DNA from: Falciphora oryzae
Lineage: Eukaryota > Ascomycota > Sordariomycetes > Magnaporthales > Magnaporthaceae
Length of the DNA: 64,000 nt
Assembly: GCA_000733355.1 (NCBI GenBank)
Contig: JNVV01000036.1
Location: forward strand, 139,609 to 203,608
Direction: 5' to 3'
Shown: piece by piece, positions 52,190 through 64,000 of the stretch
Position numbering within the stretch: position 1 is the stretch's first letter
Layout of the letters: every line of letters starts with the position of its first letter
Notes under the pieces: model-generated
Databases searched by the model: none
Told to the model about the DNA's origin: nothing
What the model saw: the letters and a program-made list of their open reading frames with translations, nothing else
Position numbers and translations under genes: made by a program

Positions 52190-55100
52190 TTGCCTTTTTT
52201 AGCGAATAAAACCCTGGGGCCACACCACAAACATTTTAACTGTTACCGGTGTTTTCAAACGGGTGAAAGCGAAAAGAATATACAAAAGGGTCGTTTTACC
52301 CTTTTAATCGCCCTGGAAAAACCACGGGATTCTAAAAGAGGCCGGAAATTCTCCCTTATACCTTTAGGATTTTACGCTGCCCAGAAATACAGGGAACCGG
52401 ACCCCCTCATCTCGTCTGCAACGACATCTCCTTCCTTACCAAACGACTTTAGCATACCGGCTGTAGAATCCCCTTCTTTGCCTAGCGATTCCGATATACC
52501 TGCCGATACCATGCCGGCCCAATCTGAAAAAGCGGCCGGAAAAGCCCCCGAAGGCTCCTCCCGGTCTGCACCGAAAGAACGTTAAGATACATTTATGCTC
52601 GACGATTAAAGGGCACTTATCCTGTATTCGGCACCCCCTTTTAGCATAGCCCTCGAACAATAAGCCCTTATATCCGTAGGACGCCTTTAGGATCCCCCGG
52701 GCTGGATAACTGAAATCCAGCGGGAATTTATCAGTACGCACGAAGCAATTTCGGCCCTATCCCGAAATGTGAGCCAGGAAATCCTCGCCGATCGGGAACA
52801 AATCCGCGAAATTAGGACCCATTACGACCACATCACCTACGCGTACAATACCATCGTCTCCTTATATAAAGAAAGCCTAATCGCTTCCGCCGACTAACAA
52901 AAGGCATTCCGGTAACGGATTATCGGAAAAAGCTAGGCATTTGCACAACAAGTTTGGGCTACGATTGCCACTTTGGCCGAAAAGCAACAAACCCGTTCGG
53001 AGGCCCTAGTTCAGCTCCGGGACGTTACTTGGGCCCAACAAAACCATTTGCAAAACCTATAAGCACGGCTTTCCATTTTCAAAGAAAAAGTTACTAATTG
53101 GGCCGTTAATAAGGATACCCAGATCCAGGATCTCCTAACTAAGGAGCACATATCGCCCGAAGCTTTTACTAATGCCGAACGGCGCATATTGGCCCAAACG
53201 CATCAGCTCGTTAGGGACGCCGTACGGGAAAGCCGGCGATTTGCGGCACAAAGAAGGCGGCTTAGATTAGCTACGGTACTTTCGGCCCTTTAAAGGTCGT
53301 CCTTTCCACCGGGCTTACGTTAAAGCACTCCAGAAAGGGAACCCGTTTTTTCTACGGAGAAACCGCTACCTTAATCGGCGTTTAAAACGTCGGCATCATC
53401 ACGCTAGGGCCTTTAGGACCCCTTATCGTCCGATAACCTCCGACGGCAACAAGTTCGGGCTACGGCCTTCGCTGCCTAACAATAGTACAGGGCCGCAACG
53501 GTAGGTTTTAGGCACTCCGGAAGCTTCGGAGAACTTTTTTAAGGGCCTCCCCAGGGGCCACCTAACGAACCCCCCGAGCATATTGCTATTCCTTCGGAAC
53601 CTTTAAAACCTTCGAACTCCTCTTCGGACGACGATACCCCCGAAAATAACGGACGGGCCTTTAAGGACCCCGATTTGCGGGATTTTATTAAAGCCATCCA
53701 ATAGGGAACTGCTCGCCCGCGTGGTCCGATCCCTACGGCCGTTATCAACCCAGTCCAGCTTAATAAGCCACCCAATTACGACGGCAAAGACCTGGCTAAA
53801 TTTAAGCTATAATAGCTTCGCGTTACCTCCTATATGGAAACCTACGTCGAAAGCTTTCCTAACGATACAATTAAAATTAATTGGGTTGGGTCCTTATTTA
53901 CGGAAAACGCACAAATTTGGCACTATTAACGCCTTCGGTCCCTTCGAAGCGCGCAGTTCGAAAATAACTAGCGGGCCTATTCGGCGGCCCTATAGGAACG
54001 CTTCCGGGACGCTACCGAACACTACCGTAACGCTAAAAAGATGAGGGAGCTTAAATATAAAAGAGATACCGTTTAGTACTTTACTGAACTTTTCGACCTT
54101 AACGAAACGGTGCAATGGTCGGGCGTTATATTTAGGGAGCACATTTCCCGCACCTTCCTAAAAGAAATTACCAAATTGGTATATTCCCGTTGCGGAAAAG
54201 TTTTTAATACGGACGAAGAATTCCTCGCCGTAATCCAAAAAGCCGGCAAAATCTACGAGGTTATGCTTTAGGACCCTGGGCTAACCCCGAAGGATAAGGG
54301 AAAAGACGAGCCCGTTTCGACTTCGGAGCGTTTGAACGCGGGCCGTCGCCGCGGTAAGGGCTCCAAAAACAGGAACCCAAATCCATCTTTAAGCTCCCGT
54401 TCCGGAAAGAAGGCTAACGATAAAAAGGCCGCCGATAAAAAGAACAACATTTGGATTACTACCAAATAGGCATTCGAAGGAATCGAATAACGCGATATAA
54501 ACGCACGAAAGTTGGCTAAAGCCGACTGCTGGCGCTGCGGAAGAGAAGGGCACTATACGTTGGAATGCTACGCCAAAAAGGACACCAACGGCAAGGAACT
54601 CCTTCCTATACTAGCAAAAACGGCCGGTGCCAAATCCATTTTTAAACGCCCTGTAACGGACGAACAAAAGGAACAGCCATAGGCCAAAAAGGCCAAAATC
54701 GCCGGCCTCGTTTCGGAAGCCCTGGAAGGAAACGCCTTTACCGGATCCCGAATCTTCGAGCTATTAAATTCGGAATCGGACGATGACTGTTAACAACTAT
54801 CGACCGTCGCTGCTGCCCGAAGGCCCTTAACGGATAAGGAGCTCGCAAGGCCGATTCTCCGTATATATATACGTGTAAGGGGATCGAAGGAAATACCTGT
54901 TTGGGTCCTTTTGGACGGAGGTAGCGATACGAAGGTTATTTCGGATAAAATAGCTAAATAGCTTTTAAGGCATTTGGTTGATAGAGCTATTCCCCGCATT
55001 ATGATTACCTTTTTAAGGGCAGTCGAACTAAAAGCCGGAAAGCAACTAGTAATCGACGTTACCCTCCGGCACAAAACGCACTATTTTACGGAAACGTTCG

Positions 55101-56850
55101 AAGTTAGTCCTACGGATCCAGATTGCGACGTTATCCTACTTTTCGCATGGTAAAAGCAATACCTACCGCTGGGCTTATTAGATCGCGACCTTCGGGATAT
55201 CCGCATGGATTCGGACAAATGCCGGAAATGCAACAAGCCCCGGGCCCGGAAGCTATAGGACTTACGGCCCCTAAAAGGCTTACGCTTTCGGGAGGATATA
55301 AAAACGGTCGAACCCGTAGTTATTACGGCTATTAAGTACGGGCATGGTATTCCTTCCCTTAAGGAAGTGGCCAAAGCAGATTCGGACGGCTTCGAATCGG
55401 TACTAAAGGAGTTTAGGGAATTCCTTCTTATTATAACGGAAGCGGCCGCTACCCGTTTTCCCGATTATTAGCCCTAGGACCACGAAATTCACTTAAAGGA
55501 GGGAGCCCAATTAACCCATAGCCCCTTATACCAAATGAGCTAAAAGGAGCTGGACGTTTTAAAACCTTAGCTGGAAAAGCATATGCGAACCGGCAAGGTT
55601 AGGCCATGTAAAACTGCCAACAGTTCGCCCTTTATGTTCGCATAAAAGAAAAACCCCCTTAATCCCTTAAGGGTGGTAGTTGACTATAAGGACGTTAACG
55701 CTAAAACGATCCCGATTCGGTGCCTTATCCCGTTTATTACGAAGTTCCAAAATCGATTTCGGAATGCCAAATGGAAAACGAAAATCGACCTTAAAACCGG
55801 GTTTAACCTAATTCGGATGAAAAAGGGGCACGAATGGTTTACAGCCTTCCGTTGCAAATACGGCGTCTTCGAGTTCACGGTTATGCCTATAAGCCTTATC
55901 AACGCCCCCGCCACCTTCCAAAGCATGATGAACTATATCTTTATAAACTTTATCGATGCCGGGCTCCTCGTGTATTTGGATGACCTCCTAATATACGCAG
56001 AAACCAAGGAACAACACGATAGTTTGGTAAAGGAGGTGCTTCGCCGCCTTACTAAACACAACCTGGCCGTAGCCCCTCGCAAATGCGTTTGGGGGGTGCA
56101 CGAGGTCGAGTTCCTTGGTCACATAATAGGACTTGAGGGCATCGCAATGTCCAAAGACAAGGTTGATGCTATCATCTAATAGAAGACCCCCAGCTGCCTT
56201 AAGGACTCCCAGTCGTTCGTCGGCTTTGCTAACTTTTATAAAAGGTTTATTAAAGGGTTTTCCGGAATCGTTAGGCCTATAACGACGGCCAACGCCCTGT
56301 TTAAAAACCAATGGCGATGGACCCCCGAGATGGACCAGGCCTTCGAAGCTTTTAAAGTCGCTTTCGTTTCGCTTCCGATACTCCGGCATTTCGATCCGTT
56401 TCTCCCGGCGCAAATCGAGGTAGACGCTTCGGACTTTGCCCTTGGAGGGGTACTATCCCAAAGGGACCCCGAAACCAACAAACTGCACCCCGTTGCCTTC
56501 CATTCGCGCAAAATGTCACCCGCCGAAATTAATTATAAAATCCACGATAAGGAACTTTTAGCGGTCGTCGACTGTTTCGCTAGGTGAAGGCATTACCTCG
56601 AAAGGGCAAAGCACCGGATAAAGGTTTATACGGATTACTGGAACCTCGAATATTTCCTAACGGCCAAAGTCCTTAATCGAAAGCAAACTAGATAAGCACA
56701 ACAATTGGCTGGTTATTGGTTTATAATCAACTACCGGCCAGAAAAGCAAAATGAAAAGGCTAATGTGCTATCGAGATTACCCCAGCATAAGCTTAAAAAA
56801 GGGGGAAGTAAGGATTAGCCGATTACGACGATCTTGCAAAAAAAACACTT
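52190..56850 (+). pseudogene. Gypsy-1 gag-pol frame with multiple RIP-type stops
   Basis: One frame holds all domains. Gag: coiled-coil-like stretch (EILADREQIREIRTHYDHI, about 52770) and capsid (NYDGKDLAKFKL near 53770); knuckle CWRCGREGHYTLEC at about 54528; protease VWVLLDGGSDTKVIS near 54900; RT with VVVDYKDVNAKTIP (55673), GVFEFTVMPISLINAPATFQ and YLDDLLIYAE (55975); RNase H with EVDASDFALGGVLSQRD (56420) and HSRKMSPAEINYKIHDKELL. The open pieces 55673-56179 and 56330-56587 are the longest. Stops are TAA/TAG in place of Gln. The true start codon is unclear; the first open piece begins with TTG. Confidence 0.85.
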
Positions 56851-56851
56851 C

Positions 56852-57477
56852 TATTAATATTGGGAGGTCAAATCGGGGATTTGCAGCGCAGTCACAGTGG
56901 CCAGCAGGGTCTCGGTTAGTTGGATTGGGCCCTGACAGGCGCTATAAATAGCGCTGTCGGGGCCCCAAGCTTAGTGGGTGGAACAGGCTTGTATTGCAGG
57001 TGAGGGGCGCCAACAATCGCTTCCCTCATATACCCACCGACATCGATCCCGCGGGTTCTCCGCCGTGGGGGCTTCCGGTGCCGCGAGCGATTTTCCGAAA
57101 AATTATTTTGTATGGGATTTCCAAAAAATCGACCCACGGCCACCAAACCCATCTCCGCGTTGGGCCTCCAATTCTGACTTGTGCAAATTGACTCCTGACC
57201 AATTCTGTGCAGGGTAGATGTGCAGGGTAGGCGAGTCAGTGCGACCCACAACGGCTGACTTGGGTGCTTATGCATCCTACAGGGGCCACAGGCCACCTTT
57301 AGGCTTTCGGTAAGCGCTGTAGATGCTGTAAGCCGCCCCCGGATACGCTATAAGCCCTGCCCGCTACTCCTGTGCACAACCCCACAACAGTACAGGGTAG
57401 ATAATCTAATAAGGGTAGTACATGGTAGGTTGGGCCTATGCACCCAACCTAAGCTAAATACATTAGTTCTTTTAACA
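56852..57477 (-). repeat. copia B 3' LTR, 626 bp
   Basis: Complement begins TGTTAAAAGAACTAATG at 57477 and ends AATATTAATA at 56852; same length as the copia A LTR. It includes the palindromic TATA element. Confidence 0.92.
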
Positions 57478-57490
57478 CCCCCTCTCTTTG
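57478..57490 (-). other. polypurine tract of copia B
   Basis: AAAGAGAGGGGG on the minus strand directly before the 3' LTR, the usual primer site for plus-strand DNA synthesis. Confidence 0.8.
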
Positions 57491-57620
57491 ATTATTTGCT
57501 TGCAAAAAAGGAAAAGGCTAATTACGGGATAAAAGAAATAAGGGTTGTAAAGAAAATTTTCTGTGCAGTAACCAGCACTGATTGACAAAAAGCCTAACCA
57601 AAGAGCACTAAGGAAAAAAC

Positions 57621-60600
57621 TTAAGCTGGGGTTTGTAGGCCCATTAGCTTTAAAAAAGCCTTGTGTTTTGGAGGGGTTAAAGGCTTAGTCAACCCATCAG
57701 CGGGCATATTCTTGGTATCGATGTACTGTATCGTAATTGTTTTAGCGCTAACTTCCTCCCTGACGAAATGGAACTTTAGCAGGGTATGTTTAGTCCTTGC
57801 ATGCATGGTAGGGTTGTGCGCATTTCCGATAGAACCAGTGTTATCGCCAAAAATAGCAATAGGTCCGTTAATAGGGCTTTGCAGCTCTGTAAACAGGTAC
57901 CTTAACCACTTCGCCTCTCGAAGGGTTTCCGCTAAAGCATCGGTTTCAGCCTCAACAGTGCTAAAGGCTATAGTGCTAGCCCTTTTGCACTTCCAACTAA
58001 TGGGACCACCTGCTAGGCAAAATAAATAGCCATAAATTGATTTTGAAGTGGATTTATCCCCCGCATAGTCGCTATCGCTAAAACCAACTAATTTTAACAA
58101 ATTACCTGCAACTTGTGCATGTATAGGACTTGTTGTTTTCCCTAGGTGCCCGTAGCAGATAGTTGTTTGACGGGTTGTACCTAAGTACCTAAATAGGTTC
58201 TTTGCAGCATTTATATGCGTGTTGGTAGGCGCTGTAAGGTGGCGTGAAATCCACTAAACAGTAAAACCGACATCCGGGCGGGTTAAAAGCATCAAATACA
58301 TAACGGTCCCTATAATCCTCTATAGCAATTTAACTTCGGCAGAGGTTACAGGTGATCCGCCAGTATCGTTCAGCACACCCGGTTGTAAAGGGATACTTAT
58401 ACTTCGAAAATCTTGCAACCCGAAAGCTACTAGCATTTCATCGATGTACTGGCTTTAGTGGATCCAAAGAAGCCTTTTAGGCCTATCCCTTATGATTTAA
58501 ACACCCAAAAAATAGGTAGCAAGCCCACGGTCTTCTAATGCATACACTTTATTTAACGACTTTTTCAAGGACCGGATATATTTAATATTAGGCCCTATTA
58601 ACAAGCAGTCGTCCACAAAGGTGATAATAAAATGCTTTGTTTTTGCATTAAAATAAACCGCTAGATCAAAAACAAAAGGCATAAAACCTTCCTTTTTAAG
58701 TAGGGTTTTTAGCTTATTCTGCCATTTACGGGGTCCCTGTTTCAAACCATATAGTGCCCTTTTCAGCAAGATCACCTGTTCTTCTAAAGATTTAAAGCCA
58801 AAATGCTTGGCGAGCTTTTTGATTTCGGGGGTTGCAATAGCTAACCACTCCTTAAAGCCTTCTGAAATACTAAAGTATAGCTCCACGTCAAAGTCACTAT
58901 TTAAAAATGCCCCAATAAAATCGATTTGTTCGATCTCCCAATCTTTTACTGCAGCAAAGGCCAGCAGAATACGCCAGGTAGGCGGTATACTAATAGAGGC
59001 AAAGGTTTCGATAAAATCCAAGCCTTCTATTTGCAAAAAACCCCTAGCAACCAGCCTTGCTTTGTACTTTAGGGGGCGATTTTCTTTATCTTTTTTAAGT
59101 TTAAAAACCGGTCGACAGGTTATTAATCTCCGCCCTTTAAATAGTTTAGCTTTTAGCAGGAAGTTAAAAGTTCCAGCGCGTAAAAATTGCTCGAATTCTA
59201 ACCCTAAAACAGCTAACCAATATTTATTATAAGGGCTTTTTAAAGCCTCTTTATAGGAATTAGGTTCGCCGTCTTTAGCAGGCTTTTTCTTTTTAACAGC
59301 CTGTTTTGCCTTATAGCAGATATAATGAACGAAATCGTCGACTTCCATTAGGTCTGGTTCAGGTAATGCCTTCCCCAAAACATCAACGAAGGTATCGCTA
59401 ACACGCACTTCCTCATCCACTGTAGGTACCGGTATTTTACGTATCGGGGGCACTGAAACTGTAGGCTTTTCAAGGGGCCGTACAGTGGCTTAAACAAGCT
59501 CAGGGGGCCTGTATTGCAGGGTAGGTAGCGGAGCTTTTAAGGTCTCCGCAAGCAGTTGATTTGGTAGAGAATCGATTTCCACTTCGCTTTCAAATTCACT
59601 AACGGGGGTAAAAACACTAGTTGGAATAGTGCCTTTTTCAATAGGGTTTTCGATAGTAACCCCCTCTGAATTATTATCCCCCTCTGGAACGAGATTTTCT
59701 ACTGTTGCCCCCTCTAATAGCTTGATTGTAAAGGTTTTATATACCGCCCTTCGTGCAGGCGCATATACAAAGACAGTTGTTTTGCTCAGGGCTCCGAGGA
59801 GCCTGACGGGTTCCGTTCTAGTTGCTAGTTTTTTCGATTTTGCCCTGTGTTCCAAGGGTATCAATGCCTCCGCATAGGTACCAATCACCCTATAATGGCC
59901 TAAATTAGGCCTGTGAGAAGATCCGGGTTCTACTTCGTCATAAAACTCTTGGTAGGGGCTAAGCTCCCTATTAGTAACTGCAGTAGCGTTCACTAGTTCA
60001 ACCACGGCAAATAGGATATAACACCACAAATAAAACGGCAGGCCTGCCGCAGTAATCGTAGCCCTAAACCTGTCTAAAATCACCCTTACAAAGCGTTCTA
60101 ACAGGCCATTTTGCCCGTGGTTATAAGGGTTTAACGTTTCAAACGCAGTGCCTTTTTTACTGAGCCAATCTTTTAGCGCCAAATTAACCTCCCTACCTCC
60201 ATCAAAGAATAACCTTGAGGGATAGCGCCCGTAGTTTGCTTTTAAGCCTTTAAAAAAGAACTTTATAACTGTGTACACTACTGGGCCGTGCTTACTGGAT
60301 AGCTGGAAGGTCCACCTATATCTTAATTTTCGATCAATAAACAAAAGGATTACTAGCTTTCTATTGTATGGCGTTAAGGATAAAATAACAATATCCCCTT
60401 CGATAAAATCTAGAACGTTATCCGGTAAAGGCAACGGGCCTTTTCTAATTCTCCACACTGCTACAGTTTTAGCACAAATTGCGCATTGCAGCCCTTAAAC
60501 CTTATCAAAGTTAAGGAGACCTGCAGTTATTTTAACAATCTTTTTCAGCAACGCTAACCCCAAATGCCCTAATCGGCGGTACCAAAACAGCGCTTTTAAA

Positions 60601-62933
60601 GCCAAATCTTCATCACACCCTTTTACAACGTCCCCCTCTGCACTTACCCATCCGTCAGCTGACTTTTAGAGGCCTTTAAAGGTAATGTCGATATTAGGGG
60701 CCGCCTGTACCTCACCTACTGGGGGAGACTCGGGCAACGGATCTCTTGCATGGGAAATCCCCCTTTTTAGTGAAGTAACGTCCTCTGGAATAGGCTCTTC
60801 AATGGACTTATCTAGTGGCTTGCCGAGCTCACGGGGCTCAACTACACGGGAGTTTTCAGGGCTTTTTGCACTAAACTTAAGCTTAGTTCTAATAGCCCCC
60901 TTTTCCAATTTTTTCTTTTAGTTTAAGGTAACCTTACCCTTAATATAGGGTAGCTCTTCCGTTTAATCCGTATTTTCTTCCGAATTAGAATCGAAACGAG
61001 CATATTCCTCCTGATTTACAAGGGGAACGTTGTCAAGTTCAACGCTAATTACGGGAGTTACCCGCTGTAAAGCATAGCTAAAACTTGTGCTATAATGAGA
61101 TCCTTTGCGTACATTAGGCAAGATATGCCCTTTAACGTCAAAGAAAAAACCGTTATTAACGGGATCCAAAACGCCCCAGCATTTGCGATTGGAGTTAAAC
61201 AGCTTGTGTTTGATAAGGACACCGCCTGACTCATAGTAACGAAAACCACTAATGATATTGACATCGAATTCGGGAATAAACAACACATTTATTAGTGTTA
61301 TTATTTCGAAATCATCAAGGTCTTTAAAGCATCTTACTGCTATTTTAACAATGCCTATGCCTCTAGTGATTACGGGGCCGCCACCCGTTATAATCTCCTT
61401 TTTAGTTTTAGTACTAAAATCAAAAAAAAACTCCATAGAGTTAAAGATGTGATCTGTGCTACCTGTATCGTATAAAACAGGGGCTTTTAAAGCCTTTTTA
61501 ACGTTATTTACAGATTTACAGTACGTGCAATGCACTGCCACCGGTAAATCAAAGGTAATTGAAGCCTCTAAATCGGATTCAATATCCGAAAAGTCACTAT
61601 CGTCTGATGCGTTTAATAACTCCAAATCCACAATTTCGCTAGTAGCGTTACTTTCCAAAAACCCTACAAAGGGGTTTTTAGCACCAAAATCTCCTGATAG
61701 GAGACTGTAATTTAGCACTGCAAAGGAAGTTCCTTTTTTATCGGAGGACTTGTTACCGTCTTTTCTCTTCTTTTTGGATTTATCAGATCCAAAGGAGCTA
61801 TCTTGGCTTTTAGGCTCATTTTTAACCTTTTTGCCTTTCCCCTCAACGGCTTTCTTCTCCTTCTTTTTACCTTTACCTTTAGCATTGGTACCCTCTTCAC
61901 CTTTTAGCTTATTTTGCATTTAAGCCCTATAGCTAGCAGCCTGTTTGTGGGCTGTAAAGATTGGATTATAGGTCTCAGCAATTAAATCAGCCATTAGATA
62001 TTGCAAATTAATGCCTTCAGTAAACTGCCCTAAAGCAGTAGCACTACGGATAGTACTCCGAAACCTTTCAGCCCACTAGGGAAAAGACCCCTCCATAGCC
62101 TTTAGGTATTGATTTTTGATATCAACAGCAGCTAATTGCACTTAACTATTCCGGAGCCGAACTAGCAGTAAATTGAAGTAGGAATTAAACTCGCTAATAC
62201 CGCCTTTATATTTAACGTAGTCTAGGGCATAGAATTCCCTATAAAGGGCATCTCGTTCGATTTCTAGCGTTAGGGAGTAACTATCCCTTAGGGCAATAAA
62301 CGCTCTAGTAGGTGTTATTTCCCACGTTATAATGTAAAGCACCTCTTTACTGCAACTGTCCTTTAGGAATAGCAACAAATTTGCTTGATCTGCCAGCGAA
62401 ATTTAAATAGCCGCTTCAAGGTTTTCTGTAAAACCCGTTACACCCATTGCGGTAAATTGTAATTCCAGCGTATGTTTCCATTCTGCATAGTTTTGGGCCC
62501 CTTTTAGCTTTAAAGTTTCAGGAAAAGAGTGCACTTTACGGAACAATTCCCTCATTACTAGGTTGGAATAGGATAAAATATCCGCCCAGTTATTAAGGGC
62601 CGGTGGCGATGGCGCAGGTGCCGGCGCAGGCGGCGGGGATAGAGCCCTCGATAAATTAACTAGATTTTCAAATACGCTAAGGGCAGCAGTTGTAGGGATT
62701 CCCAGCTGCCCAGGGACCTAAAGATTTAACGGAAGAAATGTAACCCCCGTTGCCCCCTGTTGTTGCGTTTGGTTACCCCCATTATTGCCTTGTAACGCTT
62801 CTAAAGCCCTAGTTAATTGATCGATACGCGCCGCTTATGCGGTTACTGTAGCCAAAATTGTTTCCAGTGCAGTTGGGGCAGTATTACCCCCTTCACTCGT
62901 CATTTAAGTTCCATCGTCTGGGTTGTTCTGCAT
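57621..62933 (-). pseudogene. copia B gag-pol polyprotein frame with about sixteen stops
   Basis: From ATG 62933 to TAA 57621 there are 1771 codons in one frame, colinear with copia A without an indel. Protease keeps the catalytic DTG (LYDTGSTDHIFNS). Integrase has FFDGGRE and NGLLERF, RT ALYGLKQGPRKW and FVDDCLLIG, RNase H SDSDYAGDKST; the natural end reads KLMGLQTPA. About sixteen stops, by my reading all TAA/TAG where copia A or context implies CAA/CAG. Five are at the same codons as in copia A. Further C-to-T replacements turn Leu to Phe and Pro to Leu or Ser. Confidence 0.9.
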
Positions 62934-63832
62934 ATTTGCTTAAAGTGCCCTATATAAGGTAACTTATAGCAATTTTAACCTCGCAGTTCCTGTTTATAAC
63001 AGTACTACTTAAATGCCTAAAGGTCACCGTCCTCCAGGACTTTTTAACAGTTGCTTTGCGCTAACTGACCTAAAAGGTGCCTAATCTTTTAGGGTTTTGC
63101 TTAACAGTTACTATAGCGCAACTGGCCTGGAGCTTGCAAAATTCCAGGGCTTAAAATACAAGGTAGCTTTAAAGGCTAACTAGACCTTATATTCCCTTAA
63201 AGGATCGTTACAACTACAATTAGTTAACCTAAAAGTGGCTAGGCCTTAGGATTTTATTTCCAACTTCCACGTGCACTAGCAAAGTTCCCAAAATGCAGCT
63301 ATTCAGCGTTCCTTTAGGTGCTAAATGCACTACTAACACCAATTAAGTTGTTGGTTACCGAAGCAAGCAACTTCCGCTTTAATGGATTTACCGCGAAAGT
63401 AGAACGTTTTTAAAGTAGGTTACAGACTGCCTTAACCGAGGTGTATCTCCTACGAGGCTGCATAACAATCTGCGCAACGTTACCCCCACGAGTATAGAAC
63501 TAGATAGGTATTTATAATGCGCTCCTAAGCGCTATAGCCCCCAATTAATAACTGGGTATCCCTATTTAAATTATTTACAGCGTTTTGCAACGCCGCAATA
63601 AGCTTTGGTATTAGCGCTCCTCAGCGCCTACTAATAGGTGTTACCACCTTCTAACAATTAGCTCCAGTACCTTTAATCCCCCAAATCAAGGCCCTGACTC
63701 GCCCTCTATAGGGCGGTCACAACGTCAATTCGTCGCGCAATCCAGCGATCGCAAGGTCTATCAGTAGGCTCAATTCAGCACTCGATAAGCTCCGATCGCC
63801 CGCCAGTCACTGGATCTCCCGGGCTCATAACC
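62934..63832 (-). other. copia B leader and primer binding site
   Basis: The counterpart of 45597-46496. The primer site GGTTATGAGCCC is at 63832-63821 on the minus strand. No gene. Confidence 0.7.
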
Positions 63833-64000
63833 TATTAATATTGGGAGGTCAAATCGGGGATTTGCAGCGCAGTCACAGTGGCCAGCAGGGTCTCGGTTAG
63901 TTGGATTGGGCCCTGACAGGCGCTATAAATAGCGCTGTCGGGGCCCCAAGCTTAGTGGGTGGAACAGGCTTGTATTGCAGGTGAGGGGCGCCAACAATCG
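63833..64000 (-). repeat. copia B 5' LTR, first 168 of an expected 626 bp
   Basis: Matches 56852-57019 base for base as far as can be checked by eye and includes the palindromic TATA element; cut by the window end. Confidence 0.9.

Larger units (their letters stand above)
51796..56851 (+). mobile_element. Gypsy-1 retrotransposon: 5' LTR, gag and pol to RNase H, cut by copia B
   Basis: Inserted after CCTAC (51791-51795) at the end of copia A pol. LTR 51796-52090, then a single gag-pol frame. The element stops at 56851 in the region after RNase H, where copia B begins; integrase and 3' LTR should continue to the right of copia B beyond the window. Moderate RIP. Confidence 0.9.
56852..64000 (-). 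mobile_element. Ty1/copia retrotransposon copia B, continues past the window end
   Basis: Minus-oriented second copy of the copia A family: 3' LTR 56852-57477, polypurine tract, gag-pol 62933-57621, leader, primer site and the first 168 bp of the 5' LTR. It is inserted into Gypsy-1 after ACTTC (56847-56851), which should recur after the 5' LTR outside the window. More RIP stops than copia A. Confidence 0.93.

Overview
The window looks like a transposon-only compartment of a filamentous ascomycete (Pezizomycotina) genome. I found no convincing housekeeping gene. Almost every coding remnant belongs to a mobile element: Ty1/copia and Gypsy LTR retrotransposons, Tad1-like LINEs, Fot1/pogo DNA transposons, hAT transposons, and foldback MITEs. 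Most carry the signature of repeat-induced point mutation (RIP). CA/TG is depleted, TA is in excess, CpG survives, and reading frames are broken almost only by CAA/CAG to TAA/TAG or TGG to TAG changes. Element families are named from motifs I can read; no database search was possible.

Layout. 1-4690: strongly RIPed copia-type element (minus) with a putative 5' LTR. 4759-6916: pogo copy 1, holding a solo Gypsy LTR with a TTTAT duplication. 6919-9757: 5' LTR and gag of an old Gypsy (minus); its LTR holds a non-autonomous hAT (8732-9699, 8-bp duplication). 9813-11675: pogo copy 2. 11690-12482: Gypsy LTR and gag debris. 12483-17368: RIPed LINE 'W' (minus). 17369-19756: hAT copy 1 with a foldback MITE. 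19757-22563: un-RIPed, 5'-truncated LINE W. 22564-24307 and 31542-32177: hAT copy 2, inverted, split by a chimeric LINE 'Z' insertion (24308-31541). 32178-39926: long RIPed LINE Z (plus). 39927-40403: LINE W and hAT end fragments. 40404-44970: Gypsy pol and 3' LTR with a nested double palindrome. 44971-51795: copia A. 51796-56851: Gypsy-1 inserted into copia A. 56852-64000: copia B (minus) inserted into Gypsy-1 and running off the window.

The most interesting item is a gene on the antisense strand of the 3' region of LINE W (20164-21584, minus). It can be read as seven exons joined by six introns of 62-75 nt, each with GT, a CTAAC/CTGAC branch site and AG. Together they encode a 340-residue Gly/Ser-rich, Cys-cluster protein whose stop lies 104 bp from the convergent stop of the LINE ORF2. 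A RIPed copy sits in the same place in the second W element (13456-14866). An independent LINE family (Z) carries an antisense Cys-rich gene with at least one intron at the matching place in both of its copies. Because the gene is antisense to the retrotransposed RNA, its introns would survive retrotransposition. This suggests a recurring two-gene convergent LINE architecture that I do not recognise as described.

Other notable points: a hAT family carries a second, divergent CCHC zinc-knuckle gene; one LINE insertion is fused to an unrelated, un-RIPed 1.2-kb sequence inside a single target-site duplication; and two copia copies share five of their stop codons.
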